From assembly GCF_964340395.1 (NCBI RefSeq), contig NC_135556.1, positions 22,138,223 to 22,202,222 on the forward strand: a stretch of 64,000 nucleotides of DNA, given 5' to 3'. Origin of the DNA: Glandiceps talaboti (Eukaryota > Hemichordata > Enteropneusta > Spengelidae). The notes beneath the pieces are model-generated. The model saw only the letters and a list, made by a program, of their open reading frames with translations, did no database searches and was not told the DNA's origin. Each line of letters begins with the position of its first letter. Position 1 is the stretch's first letter. This document shows positions 53,808-64,000 of the stretch, piece after piece. The position numbers and the translations under genes were made by a program.

Positions 53808-53977
53808 ATGGATGACATTGATTTTGCAATGAAAACATTTCTAGATCAACTCTGACCTACAGCTGATGGACAAATGCAAGGTCTTTATTTGTCTTGGTGG
53901 AATGTGATCTTAATCAATAATTACAAACCCCAGTAATATGGAATACATGTATAGTAATCAGGGTGTTCAAATGACCA

Positions 53978-54192
53978 TCAAGTACCAGGTTTCTAAAACT
54001 TGACTAACTTTTTTTTAAAGCCAGTATTAATGGTATACCAACTAAGTAATTTCAATGTGTATATGCCTATGGTATGATAATTAGAATCAAGTACCAGGTT
54101 TCTACAACTTGACTAACTTTTTTTTCAATGCCAATATTAATTGTGATATACCAACTAAGTAATTTCAATGTGTGCATACATGCCCATGACTT
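53978..54192. repeat. 109-bp tandem duplication
   Basis: Two copies start TCAAGTACCAGGTTTCTA at 53978 and 54087 and end in similar TGTGTATATGCC or TGTGCATACATGCC sequence. Confidence 0.93.
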
Positions 54193-55259
54193 CTAAAGTT
54201 CAACTTGACAACTACAAGGTCAAGTATATGTAATATGATAATCTGTTATCATAAAGTACATCTACTCATTGCTAATGGCAATCATATTTATTTCACTATC
54301 ATCTTAAACTGATTAATAAAACATCAAGTGATATGGAAATAATGCCATCAGTTATCACTATGGTAATCTATTTCCCTTTATGCTATTATCAAGCCTTGTT
54401 TCATTTCGTACAAGGTCAAACTGTTCACCAAGTTAAATAGATTAGGTGTTTGTGTTCATATCAAATATCTAGTCTCCTAATCTACATCAATACAAAAACA
54501 GTTACTGCTATACATGGCTGAAATTTGATACCAATATTGGATAAATTTGATGATAATAGAGAAACTAAGTATGCATAAAAATAATATTACCTGTCTGAAA
54601 CATTTGACCTGTTGTTGTTGACAGTTTTTGTCAACTACTATGTTTGCTTGTATTTTGTTTTACATGTTCATGTTGACATTATTTGTAATTTGTATGTTTG
54701 GTTGTTAGTTGTGCCATGAATCAGTGTTTCACCTTGTTCACATTATAGCCATTTGACAAATTGTAGTGAAAGGCCAGGGTTATAATCCCAGCTTCTGGAC
54801 ATTAGTGTGATAGATGTATTTTACATGTATCAGGGGAGTAATAAGCATTGGTTCAATCTTTTGTTCCAGACCAACTTTTCTACAGCTCTAGCAGACAACT
54901 ATTTTGACACATAGATTTTAAAACCTGATCCGAACTGGAAAGGACTTAATCAATGTATTAACACAACACTTTCAAATTCACATCATACAGGTTTTTTTCT
55001 ATCATTTGTAATTTGCTCTCCATCTACTTTGTAATGAAGAAATAAACATGTTGTTTGTGATGTTGTTTCAGTAATCTTCATATCCTTGTCAGTCAGTCTC
55101 CACAAGGTTTCCAATGCGTTGACAAATTTAAAATGGATGCCAAGATACTTGCAATTAACCATAACATTTCATTTTGATAGTCTAGTTCTTATACATATGC
55201 ATTTGATACAAAACTGTTAATCTGGCTAAACCCCCTGCTGGGCCAAGAGTAAACAATGC

Positions 55260-55533
55260 ATGTCAGTAGTAATCCATCACAAACAGACAGGCAGTTGTTA
55301 TTGGTTACTTCCTTCCCACGATTGCTAATTGCAATAATATTTACTACGGAACTCTACCTCCAGCCTGTAACTAAATCATGCGGGAACGCAATAACGTCAT
55401 CATGTTTTAATGAATGCTGTGGTGGGTGGGTGGGGGGGTGAGCACAGATTTCTGTGCTAGAATAACGACTTTGACTATACATGAATGGAGATGATCGTAG
55501 CAATCATAATGTGTCTGTATAGGAACTAGACTA
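55260..55533 (+). repeat. Dispersed repeat, copy 1
   Basis: Two blocks recur elsewhere: CAGTAGTAATCCATC with TATTGGTTACTTCC (compare 60440-60495), and ATAACGACTTTGACTATAC with CTGTATAGGAACTAGACTA (compare 59795-59860). GCACAGATTTCTGTGCT also recurs near 60608. Likely an unclassified mobile element. Confidence 0.65.
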
Positions 55534-55863
55534 GGTCATGGAGACATAGCAACATCCTGAAAGGATCGTGACAAGTAGCTCTAACCAAGCCAAGTGTCAA
55601 CTTCCTCCTTACACATTCTACTGACCAACCTATTTCCTTTTGATCTACAGAACACATTTGTTTGTTGCCTCTCCCCTCCACAATCACATCACAAATGTTA
55701 ATCACAGACTTTCTATCTCGGGACTGCACACTCCCTCTGTGTGATACTGAGAGAGGGATTGTATGTAGGTTTAATTTTGTATGCTCTGTGCCTTATAAGT
55801 CTGTAGGACTGGATGTGGTTCTTTTCTCTGTACTGCATTTTACTAGAAAATAGGACAAGTAAA

Positions 55864-55892
55864 TAAACAAACAAACAAACAAACAACAACAA
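55864..55892. repeat. (AAAC)n tract
   Basis: AAACAAACAAACAAACAAAC then AAC units. Confidence 0.95.
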
Positions 55893-56611
55893 CTAGGTTA
55901 AATCAGAACATCATTTCATCGTGGGGACAATAAATACTAGATTTGAAGAAGTCATAAAATCTTCTAATTAATTCTGTTGTTATTAATTTGGTGAAGAGAT
56001 CAAACACGTTCTCACACATAAACTATCTAAAAGTATCCTTTTAATACTCTGATCTGACAAACTGATTAGTAACACATCTCACAACCTGCAGCTCTACTTT
56101 GTAGTTTTTCACACTTCATCGCTCCCAGTCCTATTTTCTTCTTTTGAAGTTTGATCAACATCTAGCTGATAAAAAGAATAAATTGCTTCTAGTCCTGTGA
56201 GGCTTTCTTCTAAATTTACACTGTAATTAATCATATGAGGTCACTGCATACTGCTCCGCCATATTTATACAAATTTAGTCCTCCGTAATAAATTACCTGT
56301 AGGATATCTATCGGGATGTAATTAAGTTTAGTAATGAATTATGCATGTTTGTATTTCACTTTTCTCCAGTCTCCTCACAATCTTTCTAGTACAATAATTA
56401 CATTTCCAGAAATCATCAATCTTTTAAAGGAATCCGATTATCTGCTTTCCTTTTTCCCAGAAAACCGACAAAATGATGTACTCGGAACGCTTCATTATCG
56501 TTCAATGTTATTCTTTGTATAAACCTGCTCATTAAATTATGTCGTCTCTCTCTCAAAATTTGATCATATTATTGTTCCTGTTATCACTAAAACTCCATAT
56601 TATCTGTTTCT

Positions 56612-56625
56612 GTTCCCATGACAAC
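56612..56625. promoter_or_regulatory. X-box-like site (RFX-type)
   Basis: GTTCCCATGACAAC, one mismatch to the symmetric pattern. Confidence 0.3.
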
Positions 56626-57182
56626 TACAGGGTATTGAACCATTCCTAAACTGTGCCTTCTCTAGTCAATTGTTAACACCCCTTTCTAGTGTTTTATTTG
56701 TCTATCACTGCATGGGTAACTGCTAAGTTAAAGCCCTAAGTAGCTGCCACTGGATTCATTGTTTTTCATATTTTTTGTTTATTTTAATATTGTTGTACTT
56801 CATGAAGTATGTATGATCACCTCTTGATCCAACCTCATCAGCATCCCAAATTTTTAAAATTCGTTGATAACAAATATATGATTCATATATCATTAATAAT
56901 ATATCTATTGGTCTTATATATCTGAAATGAAATAAATTGTTCATGAATTTTAGTCTGTCGATACATTCTAACAACTAAAATGACAATAAATCTATCTGAA
57001 AACTGTCACAAGGTTATTCAAATACTTTTCACAGCAGCTCAGTTTGAAAGGGAAACCTATTTTTGACTATATTAATGATACAAAATATAAATAAAGAATA
57101 CATTCTACAAGTTATAGAGAAGTAAGTCTGAGGAGAGATGTAGTCAAAAATGCAAAACAAACTTGGAGACTGAGGTAGTAGT

Positions 57183-57267
57183 GAATCAGAGTCAGAATCA
57201 GAATCAGAATCAGAATCAGAATCAGAATCAAAATCAGAATTAGAATTAGAATTAGAATCAGAATCAA
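57183..57267. repeat. (AGAATC)n hexanucleotide repeat
   Basis: AGAATC units with AGAATT variants on the right. The minus frame reads alternating Asp and Ser, but it has no splice context and is judged non-coding. Confidence 0.95.
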
Positions 57268-57807
57268 TTGAAGGAACCAATACTAGTAAATAATCAACAG
57301 AAGAGGAAGGTGTTTGCTGAAATTATTGGTACCAACGTAATTGTAATAATGTAATTTTATATCATGTGCTAATTTTCCGACCTTAGTCAACACTGTTTAA
57401 AATGTTGGAATAATATAAATATATTTAAATGACACTAAACTAATCCCCAAAGACTGAAAGATGACAGAGTTACAGACTATGTCCCATTAATGACACCAAG
57501 ATCAAAGGACAGGGTTCTATTTCCTATTATGTTATTAATACTTGATACTGTGTGTCATGTATGTACACCACTCTGGGTAGCGGTAATCTCCTTTCTGACA
57601 ACAGCTGTTCTACTATACCAGGCTATCATATCCATTATACCTCATACATACAGTTTAACAAATTGCATGTATATCTTTCAATGCTTAAGTTATTCAGTTA
57701 CCTCATAGGTATACGTATCAGGACTTTATTGTGCATAGTTCTGTGGACAGGTGAATAACGTTGAGACAATATTTCCATAGAACAAGTTGCCTTGACATTT
57801 CTTTTAG

Positions 57808-57994
57808 CTATCAGAATCATTACTTACGTGGTGTTATCAACCCTTTACGGGTATACCACTACTACCTATCAGAATCATTACTTACGTGGTGTTATCAACC
57901 CTTTATGGGTATACCACTACTACCTATCAGAATCATTACTTACGTGGTGTTATCAACCCTTTACGGGTATACCACTACTACCTAAATCATTACT
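57808..57994. repeat. 58-bp tandem repeat, three near-identical units
   Basis: Units begin CTATCAGAATCATTACTTAC at 57808, 57866 and 57924 and differ at about one base (CGGG or TGGG), followed by a truncated fourth copy. The near identity suggests recent amplification. It is GC-richer than its surroundings. Confidence 0.97.
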
Positions 57995-58041
57995 TGTATG
58001 AAAATTATGATTAAATTGAAAAATAAGTCTTAGTTTGTAAA

Positions 58042-58044
<3 letters not shown>

Positions 58045-58130
<86 letters not shown>
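58045..58130. repeat. (TG)43 microsatellite
   Basis: TG run with one TATG interruption near 58082. Confidence 0.98.
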
Positions 58131-58133
<3 letters not shown>

Positions 58134-58529
58134 ACATATGGGAATCTAACAAAATGTGTATACTGTATACACACTATGTAATGTAGATACATAAATTATA
58201 ACCTTCCCATGATGCATTTGACATAACAGGTTATTGAACTACTGTATACTTTTAATTAGCCGTCTGACACTGTGAATAAGACACTAACAAATAAACAACA
58301 ACAAAACAGATATGAATCAAACTGTTTTGATTTGTGATCAGCAGTGGCAATAAAGAGACACCCAAGACAATCAATTTTTGTTATTTCATATATAGACACT
58401 GAACTATTACAGTGTTACAGGAATGAGGATATTTCAACAGTTCTTCCTGACCAAATGAGATTCAAGATTTGTACCAAGTGGCTTTCAATGGCTATAATAG
58501 CTCAATCATTTCTCTACTAGAGAGAATGA

Positions 58530-58543
58530 GTTGCCATGGCAAC
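58530..58543. promoter_or_regulatory. Consensus X-box palindrome (RFX-type)
   Basis: GTTGCCATGGCAAC is the classical symmetric RFX-binding sequence. The flanks (GAATGA and CATACC) are unique DNA. Confidence 0.5.
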
Positions 58544-58950
58544 CATACCCATGACGACCTACAGAATTGCACATCGTGGGGGCGCTGTTTGCATAAGCCA
58601 ACTCTACACTGTCTATGGATCAAACCTCTATCTTTGGAATACAAATGGTTGGGATTTGAATAAATATAATATTTGCAGAATAATTCATAATTATATAATG
58701 ATGATAACGCAGTCTATTATATTCATCACAAAACGTTCTCTCTTTTTTTGGAACAATATCTCATCAGATAATCTGTAACATCTTGCATAACAATCCAATC
58801 ATGTTGACATTATTTTATTTCTCTACACATTGACGTCAAAATAATTCAGGTGGTAATCAATCAAAAGACTGACAACTCCATTTAGCAAGCCATTTACAAC
58901 TGATACTTACTGCAAACATGTAGTATATCCTGAATACTAGAGATCAGTGA

Positions 58951-59247
58951 ATGCTACAACCTAACAATGGGCACACATGTTGGCAATTTTATGTTTACTT
59001 TTTATGCCGCATAATCAGAATGAGAAGTGACAGCTTTGCGTGCCAAATTGAAAAGATAAGAGTTGCAATGCAGGATGAACGATATTGGAATGATGTGATA
59101 CAATACAGACTATCTCTTCAACATTTCTTGTCTGCTGTCCTCCCAATTACTAAGTCACCTCACATTTTAGTGGCATGGAACGATGTAATTAGGAAGCATT
59201 CCTCTGTGACTAAGGGATATAGAAGGCAGACAGAGGGGGTCATTTAA
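58951..59247 (+). CDS. Hypothetical 98-codon open frame
   Basis: This is the longest ATG-initiated frame in the window that is not made of simple repeats. The second half (MRSDSFACQIEKIRVAMQ, then YWNDVI and later AWNDVI) looks more protein-like than the first. There is a possible acceptor inside it (TTTTTATGCCGCATAATCAG) before MRSDSF. No domain, signal peptide or membrane span is recognised. Frames of this length arise by chance in 64 kb, so it is listed only as a possible exon. Confidence 0.15.
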   Translation: MLQPNNGHTCWQFYVYFLCRIIRMRSDSFACQIEKIRVAMQDERYWNDVIQYRLSLQHFLSAVLPITKSPHILVAWNDVIRKHSSVTKGYRRQTEGVI

Positions 59248-59492
59248 CACTATACAAAACTCCTGTGTAGCAATTAACCTATAGATGAAATAGTCATACC
59301 TGCGTCAATCATATCAGGTCTATTTAATGCAGTGTACGTCAATGTAAGAAATCAGATCACAGATATAGAATGTGTGATTGCAACAACGTAACATACTAAA
59401 CCTACACTGTATCAATTTTAAATGTCCCTGTAATTAACCAGGTTACAAATGAAGCAACACATGTTAACACTTTGGGAGGGTTGTGTAACAAC

Positions 59493-60400
59493 TAGTCTGG
59501 CTGCCAACATGGTTTATAACTAAACCACGTCTAGTCAAAGTCCCTCAATCACCACAAAAAGTTGTTCATCCAATCAGTGAACTCCAACTGTTATAGTGAT
59601 GTAAACAGTGTATAAGTAGCATCCTGAGCTGACAAATATACCATATTTGGACATTATGTCACTGCTCCTATAAACACTAACTTTATGCGGGACCGAGTTA
59701 TTGGTTAGAATTTTGAGATTGATGAACAAGACATGATGTTAATGACTGTGTGGGTGGTTGCGGATGAATTTTAATTGCATCTCATGACTTCTAGAGTAAC
59801 GACTTTGACTATACTGTGAATGGCGGTGTAGATGGTAACGATACTGTATAGGAACTAGACTATGAAACAACAACATGGGGTGTTACTAATCACTTGCAAA
59901 GTGAAATGGTCTTTTTGTATTTCGAATGACATAAACAATATTATTTTTAAATGTGTCTCAGTCCTTGTTATAACCATTAAAGTTTACTGCAAATTTCAGG
60001 GCCTCAAGCCGTAGGTGATTTTATACTATCCATGTCATGTGAGCCATAGAAAGAGACATAAACATCGGATGAGAGACTTTTCATTTTGTGGTCTCTAGGT
60101 AAGGAATCATAAAAAATCCAATGAATATATTTTATTGAGTTATTTCATCTTTCTTTCGATGTTGTCCACCCCCAGTCATAGTAACTTATTCATTGAAAAA
60201 TTCCTATAATCTTCACCAGAAAAAGTTCACTCCTTCTCATTTAATAGCTAAGTTACCGCTAGACTTCAGACTATTTGTTGCTTTTTTTAATCCAACAACT
60301 GGAATGATGTGTTATTTTACACACAAACCATTAGTTTAGTTCATATATAGTGTTCTTATGATTTACACCTCCACTCACAACCATGTTGGCATCCAGACTA
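59493..60400. mobile_element. Possible 0.9-kb element with 22-bp terminal inverted repeats
   Basis: TAGTCTGGCTGCCAACATGG (59493 on) and the inverted TAGTCTGGATGCCAACATGG (60400 down) differ at one of 22 bases. They bracket 907 bp that holds copy 2 of the dispersed repeat. No clear target-site duplication, and no long frame inside. Confidence 0.35.
59684..59860 (+). repeat. Dispersed repeat, copy 2
   Basis: Shares TGCGGGA, CATGATGTTAATGA, AGTAACGACTTTGACTATAC and CTGTATAGGAACTAGACTA with 55378-55533 in the same order. It sits between the inverted 22-bp pair at 59493 and 60379. Confidence 0.65.
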
Positions 60401-60439
60401 ACAAACCATGTACACACAGCAGAGTAGTTAACAATACTG

Positions 60440-60640
60440 CATACAGTAGTAATCCATCTGACATTGACATGCACTTATAATTGGTCATTTCATTCATGCA
60501 ATATATCATTTTTATGTCAATTCTTAGTCCAGTTCTTGAGAGGGACTGTATTCCGTACTACAATGTACTTTATCACTACCCCAGTCTAGCCAAGGCCGTG
60601 ACGATTGCACAGCTTTCTGTGCTCCCTCCTACAGCATTCA
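60440..60640 (+). repeat. Dispersed repeat, partial copy 3
   Basis: Matches the left block of copy 1 (CAGTAGTAATCCATC, then ATTGGTCATTTC) and later GCACAGCTTTCTGTGCT. A 75-codon open frame at 60605-60832 overlaps its end and is not recognised. Confidence 0.45.
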
Positions 60641-60865
60641 CATAAACACGATTATGTTGTTGTGTCCCCACGTGATTTTAGTTTAAACAGGCTGGAAGTG
60701 GAGTCCTGGTTGAACATTGGACATCATCAAAACAGCTGTACCAAATTAATGTTAATGAGCAGTGACGACAGCCCATCAATTTGTGATGACATGCACCATT
60801 TGTGCTTCGCTCACTATGGGGTTGAACCATAATTTATGCCTTTCGTCAGGGCCTTGACTAGTTAC

Positions 60866-61056
60866 AGTTACTGAAATTGACATTGCTATATAGTTGCTGG
60901 AATTGACATTGCTACATAGTTGCTGAAATTGACATTGCTACATAGTTGCTGAAATTGACATTGCTACAGTTACTGCAATTGACATTGCTATGTAGTTGCT
61001 GGAATTGACATTGTTATACATAGTTACTGAAATTGACAATGCTACATAGTTGACAA
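60866..61056. repeat. 26-bp tandem array, about seven units
   Basis: The unit is GTTGCTGAAATTGACATTGC followed by TACATA. Some units lose TAGT or gain a few bases. Moderately diverged. Confidence 0.95.
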
Positions 61057-62084
61057 CTTCATCACAGCCTGCTAAAATCTAATTAGGAGGGGTAAATAGA
61101 TGAACATATGGTTGAGAAAGTTAAACATGTTTTAACGGCGGAAGCAATTTCTACATTTCTATACCACCAATCATTTTCCTCTTAGTGAACATGGCTGAAA
61201 TGATTGTATTATAACTCTCACAATTCACAAAATGAAATTTCCGTTCACTTATAACATTCAATACATAATATTTTTATATATGTGCTCAAACATATTCCTA
61301 TACTCATAGTGTACGTGTCCACATATGCATTTTATCTCTTGACAACTATCATAAATAAATGATTACATCTCTTTCCTTTTGTTTTTTGAACTAAACTTAT
61401 TTAATTAACTTGGTAGCAAGTCAATTTCAGGCAGTTTTCTGTAATTGAAATATATCTCACTATTAAGCATTTAGTATGTAAAAGCAATGTCACACATTAT
61501 TGATTAGGTGTGCATTGTGTGGTTCTCAGTAAGGACAAAGTTAAGTCTTTTCACTCATATACCTACCAGAGTAGGAAATTGCCAATACATGTACATTGCG
61601 TGCACACCGCTCCCTTTCTTGGTAGGACACCAGAAATGATCTCTCTCAAATTAACAAAGTGATGATACATGTAAATAATTGTGATTAATCTCCATGGCAA
61701 CCCTCATCATCACCAAATGCACTTCATATAATTTTATATGAAATGGTAGTACCACTGCAAGCATAGAGAGCTAAGTAGGATTTTTGACCCATTTGCTGTA
61801 TTTGCCTAATTATTGAACATCAGTAGTTATGCAAATAATACAGTATCATTTGGGTAAACATTTGAAATTATATTTTTAATCTATCTACAATATTGTGTGC
61901 TAAAAATGAAATTTTCTGTAATATATGATCACAATATATGTTCTGTGCTTATATTACAAGTTATATTATATGCAAGCAACATCAACTTCATCTGAGCAAC
62001 AATTGATACTATACCAATTACCATGTAATTGGTCAATCAAATTTGAAAATCTTGCCTGTCAACTTTAAACCCTGCCACTGCTAA

Positions 62085-62103
62085 CCCCCCCCCCCCCCCC
62101 CCC
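62085..62103. repeat. C19 homopolymer
   Basis: Nineteen consecutive C. The minus strand is quadruplex-capable, and the length is likely unreliable in assembly. Confidence 0.97.
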
Positions 62104-62190
62104 ATATTTATGCACTAAGGTTTGCTATATTCAATTTTGAATTGAATTTTATTTCATTCATACCAGGGGGAAAATTCAACACTGTCAACT

Positions 62191-62269
62191 TTAAAGCCAA
62201 CGTAGTTGGAATTGGAAGTTTTTTTTTTCACAAATAAATGTTGTCTTTGTTACAGCTAGAGGGGGTTTA
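62191..62269. mobile_element. MITE-like element, copy D, internally deleted
   Basis: The left end is TTAAAGCCAACGTAGTTGGA and the right end is TTACAGCTAGAGGGGGTTTA, both diverged versions of copy C's termini only about 80 bp apart. It looks like an internal-deletion derivative. Confidence 0.45.
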
Positions 62270-62969
62270 TTGTTGGATGTATGAGTCATTTATAGCAATG
62301 CAGTTTTAATGATTACCTGGGCAACCCTCAACATGGATTTTCAAGCAAGATTTACAGGGATTATAACGAGGTAATAAACACACACGACAAGATATTGAAG
62401 TAGCTGTCGTCGTCTGGCCACTAGTGAGTAGTTACGCTTGTCTAAACCACGCTACAGCTAGTTTATCACAATCTAGTCACTGTGATCTGCATGTAATGAG
62501 CACATGTATCAGGCAATGTATAATCTCTAGACAAGATATCCTTTACAGCTTTTACATTACCTTCTTAGTTTCTATACGAGTGACGCCAGTTTAGGAAAGA
62601 TGATATGGTTCAAAAGTACATACTTGGCATTTATGGGTAGGATTTACTGAAAATGGGCCAACTGCCGACATGCAGAGCAAAGTATGCCCTCTCTAGGTGA
62701 TACATTTGGGGGAGTTCGTTGAAATGCATAGAAGTCTATAATGTAAGACACCCTCCAGTGGTGAAGTACAGAAATGAAGCAGCCGATCTAGTATTTTATG
62801 CCCTCTAGAAATGTATACGATGATGAAAATAGATATAATGTTGCCAAACTTTTTGTGAATACTACTAGTTTTATCTCCCGACAATGATTAATAATACTAA
62901 AAGAACACTCACTACCCTTTTTCGACATAAGCTAACCATATAAACATGGTCAAGAGTGGTCCTGCTTAC

Positions 62970-63011
62970 AATCGGTGTACGGGACATGCTTTTGACATTA
63001 TCCCTCAACAC
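62970..63011 (-). CDS. Candidate internal exon, 42 bases
   Basis: A long pyrimidine tract (TCCTTTTCCCTTCTCAG) makes a textbook acceptor on the minus strand. It is followed by 14 codons, VLRDNVKSMSRTPI, and donor GTAAGCAGG. Only this frame is open; the other two stop within four codons. The exon is phase 0 at both ends. It lies upstream of the 52.8 kb start, so it belongs either to another transcript or to an alternative promoter of the same gene. A possible 17-base piece (63056-63072) ends at a good donor 44 bases away, but such an intron would be unusually short. Confidence 0.35.
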
Positions 63012-64000
63012 CTGAGAAGGGAAAAGGACAATGTCAGAATTGAGCCCCGACTTACTCCGTATGCAAGCAGGACTATGTCAAGAGAGTGTTCAAAATAACA
63101 CCCGACATTGGTGAAGTGTAACCATCATGTTGACAAGAGACCTTTTCCAGTAAATCACGCCCTCAACTGACAACAAAAGGATAGACAGACAAATGCAGAG
63201 ACAACAAATTGCAGACACCTAATTGCACACTAACTGTAATATCAGACGGATATACAAACAGTAATATGATCCTGTGAATTTAAAGCAGTTTGTTTCACTT
63301 GAACATTTCACGCATATAAATCACACAGGTTATTAAGATCCATTTAAGTTATTTCTCCTTCAGTGTAATACAGTCATCTCAGTTCTCTACCTAGACAGAA
63401 ATTCGTGACTTGCACATAACACACGGCCACCAGGTTGTCGTTGTACAATCATTTAGGTAGGTAGCACCCGGCAAATCATATATTCATTTATTACAATGTT
63501 TCCCCAAGGGCACAACTAGGCAATTATTTTGAGCATATTTGCTACATAGTAAAGACTATAATAATGCTCTTGTCAATAACTAATGTTACTTCATCAACTG
63601 CCAAACCCTAACCACTAAATTAAATTTATTAAGCATGTATCATGAGAAAAAATCTGCTAAAATTTCCATATCATTTATTAGCATGGCTATATTTATCTCT
63701 GAAAAGTTCTCTTTCTTGAAAGTACAATAATTATAAATCACGTCTTGCCTCAAGAATCTGTTTTCATTGACTCGTGACTTTATGGATCCTTTCCAAGTCA
63801 ACAAGATTACTCATGGAGTCACTACTCAAGACATCTTTTAGTGTGTTCAGTTCTATTTTGATTCTTCACATACTTTCTAAAGTCTAAGAGACACTCTACT
63901 CAGATGACTATATTCATTCTAGAGACTGAAGATTAAGTAGTCTAGATGCTATCCATGGCTTCAAATCTCTTCTCAAGTCTAGCTCAATGAGATCTTGAGA

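Noticed and set aside
57029-57280. Minus-strand Asp-Ser repeat protein
   Set aside because: A hexanucleotide microsatellite; no acceptor or donor, and the remaining residues look random.
60085-60105. Recursive splice site (TCTCTAG|GTAAGG, plus strand)
   Set aside because: The motif is suggestive, but no plus-strand gene is established across it.

Overview
The window reads as non-coding DNA from an animal nuclear genome, probably a marine invertebrate. By eye about two thirds of the bases are A or T. No operon, tRNA, rRNA, CRISPR array or long open reading frame is visible. There are many microsatellites (TG, AT, TATG, ACT, ACGT), several minisatellite or satellite arrays, short terminal-inverted-repeat elements, and a few short exon-like islands with GT-AG borders. 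I cannot name the species or any gene, and no protein family is recognised.

The best coding signal is a candidate multi-exon gene on the minus strand with very long introns. It has a first coding exon at 52741-52796 (ATG in a good context), a 40-base exon at 40528-40567 and a 48-base exon at 37941-37988. Their codon phases join consistently. Other exon-like islands are at 62970-63011 (minus) and at 23137-23191, 36423-36463 and 53705-53807 (plus). These remain candidates, because a window this AT-rich produces some such patterns by chance.

The clearest functional element is a hammerhead self-cleaving ribozyme motif on the minus strand at about 30316-30383. All core nucleotides are intact, and it sits between two long (AT)n tracts. 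This is the signature of Penelope-like retroelements and related small ribozyme-bearing retroelements of animals.

Layout. 1-8.2 kb: unique AT-rich DNA with short tandem duplications and a degenerate CATA/CAGACA tract. 8.2-9.6 kb: a G-run, a 153-bp palindromic element and an (AGT)n(CGT)n tract. 12.8-13.1, 19.3-19.7, 48.6-49.15 and 62.2 kb: four copies of one TTAA-associated MITE-like family. 22.4-22.7 kb: long (AT)n plus a perfect 25-bp hairpin. 25-31 kb: microsatellites, a 34-bp satellite of about 35 units (28.4-29.6 kb) and the ribozyme. 31.5-32.2 kb: a 60-bp tandem array open in three frames. 33.2-35.6 kb: (ACT)n, X-box-like repeats, and two further minisatellites. 37.1-37.5 kb: (GT)n and (CA)n. 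37.9-52.8 kb: introns of the candidate gene, carrying a purine tract, an inverted repeat, a 29/36-bp array, a MITE copy and a possible conserved non-coding block (49.7-50.4 kb). 54-61 kb: small tandem arrays and a dispersed repeat in about three copies. 62-64 kb: a C-run, a MITE relic and one exon-like island.

A second pattern runs across the window: palindromic X-box (RFX-type) motifs close to GTTNCC-NN-GGNAAC occur about ten times, far more than base composition predicts.
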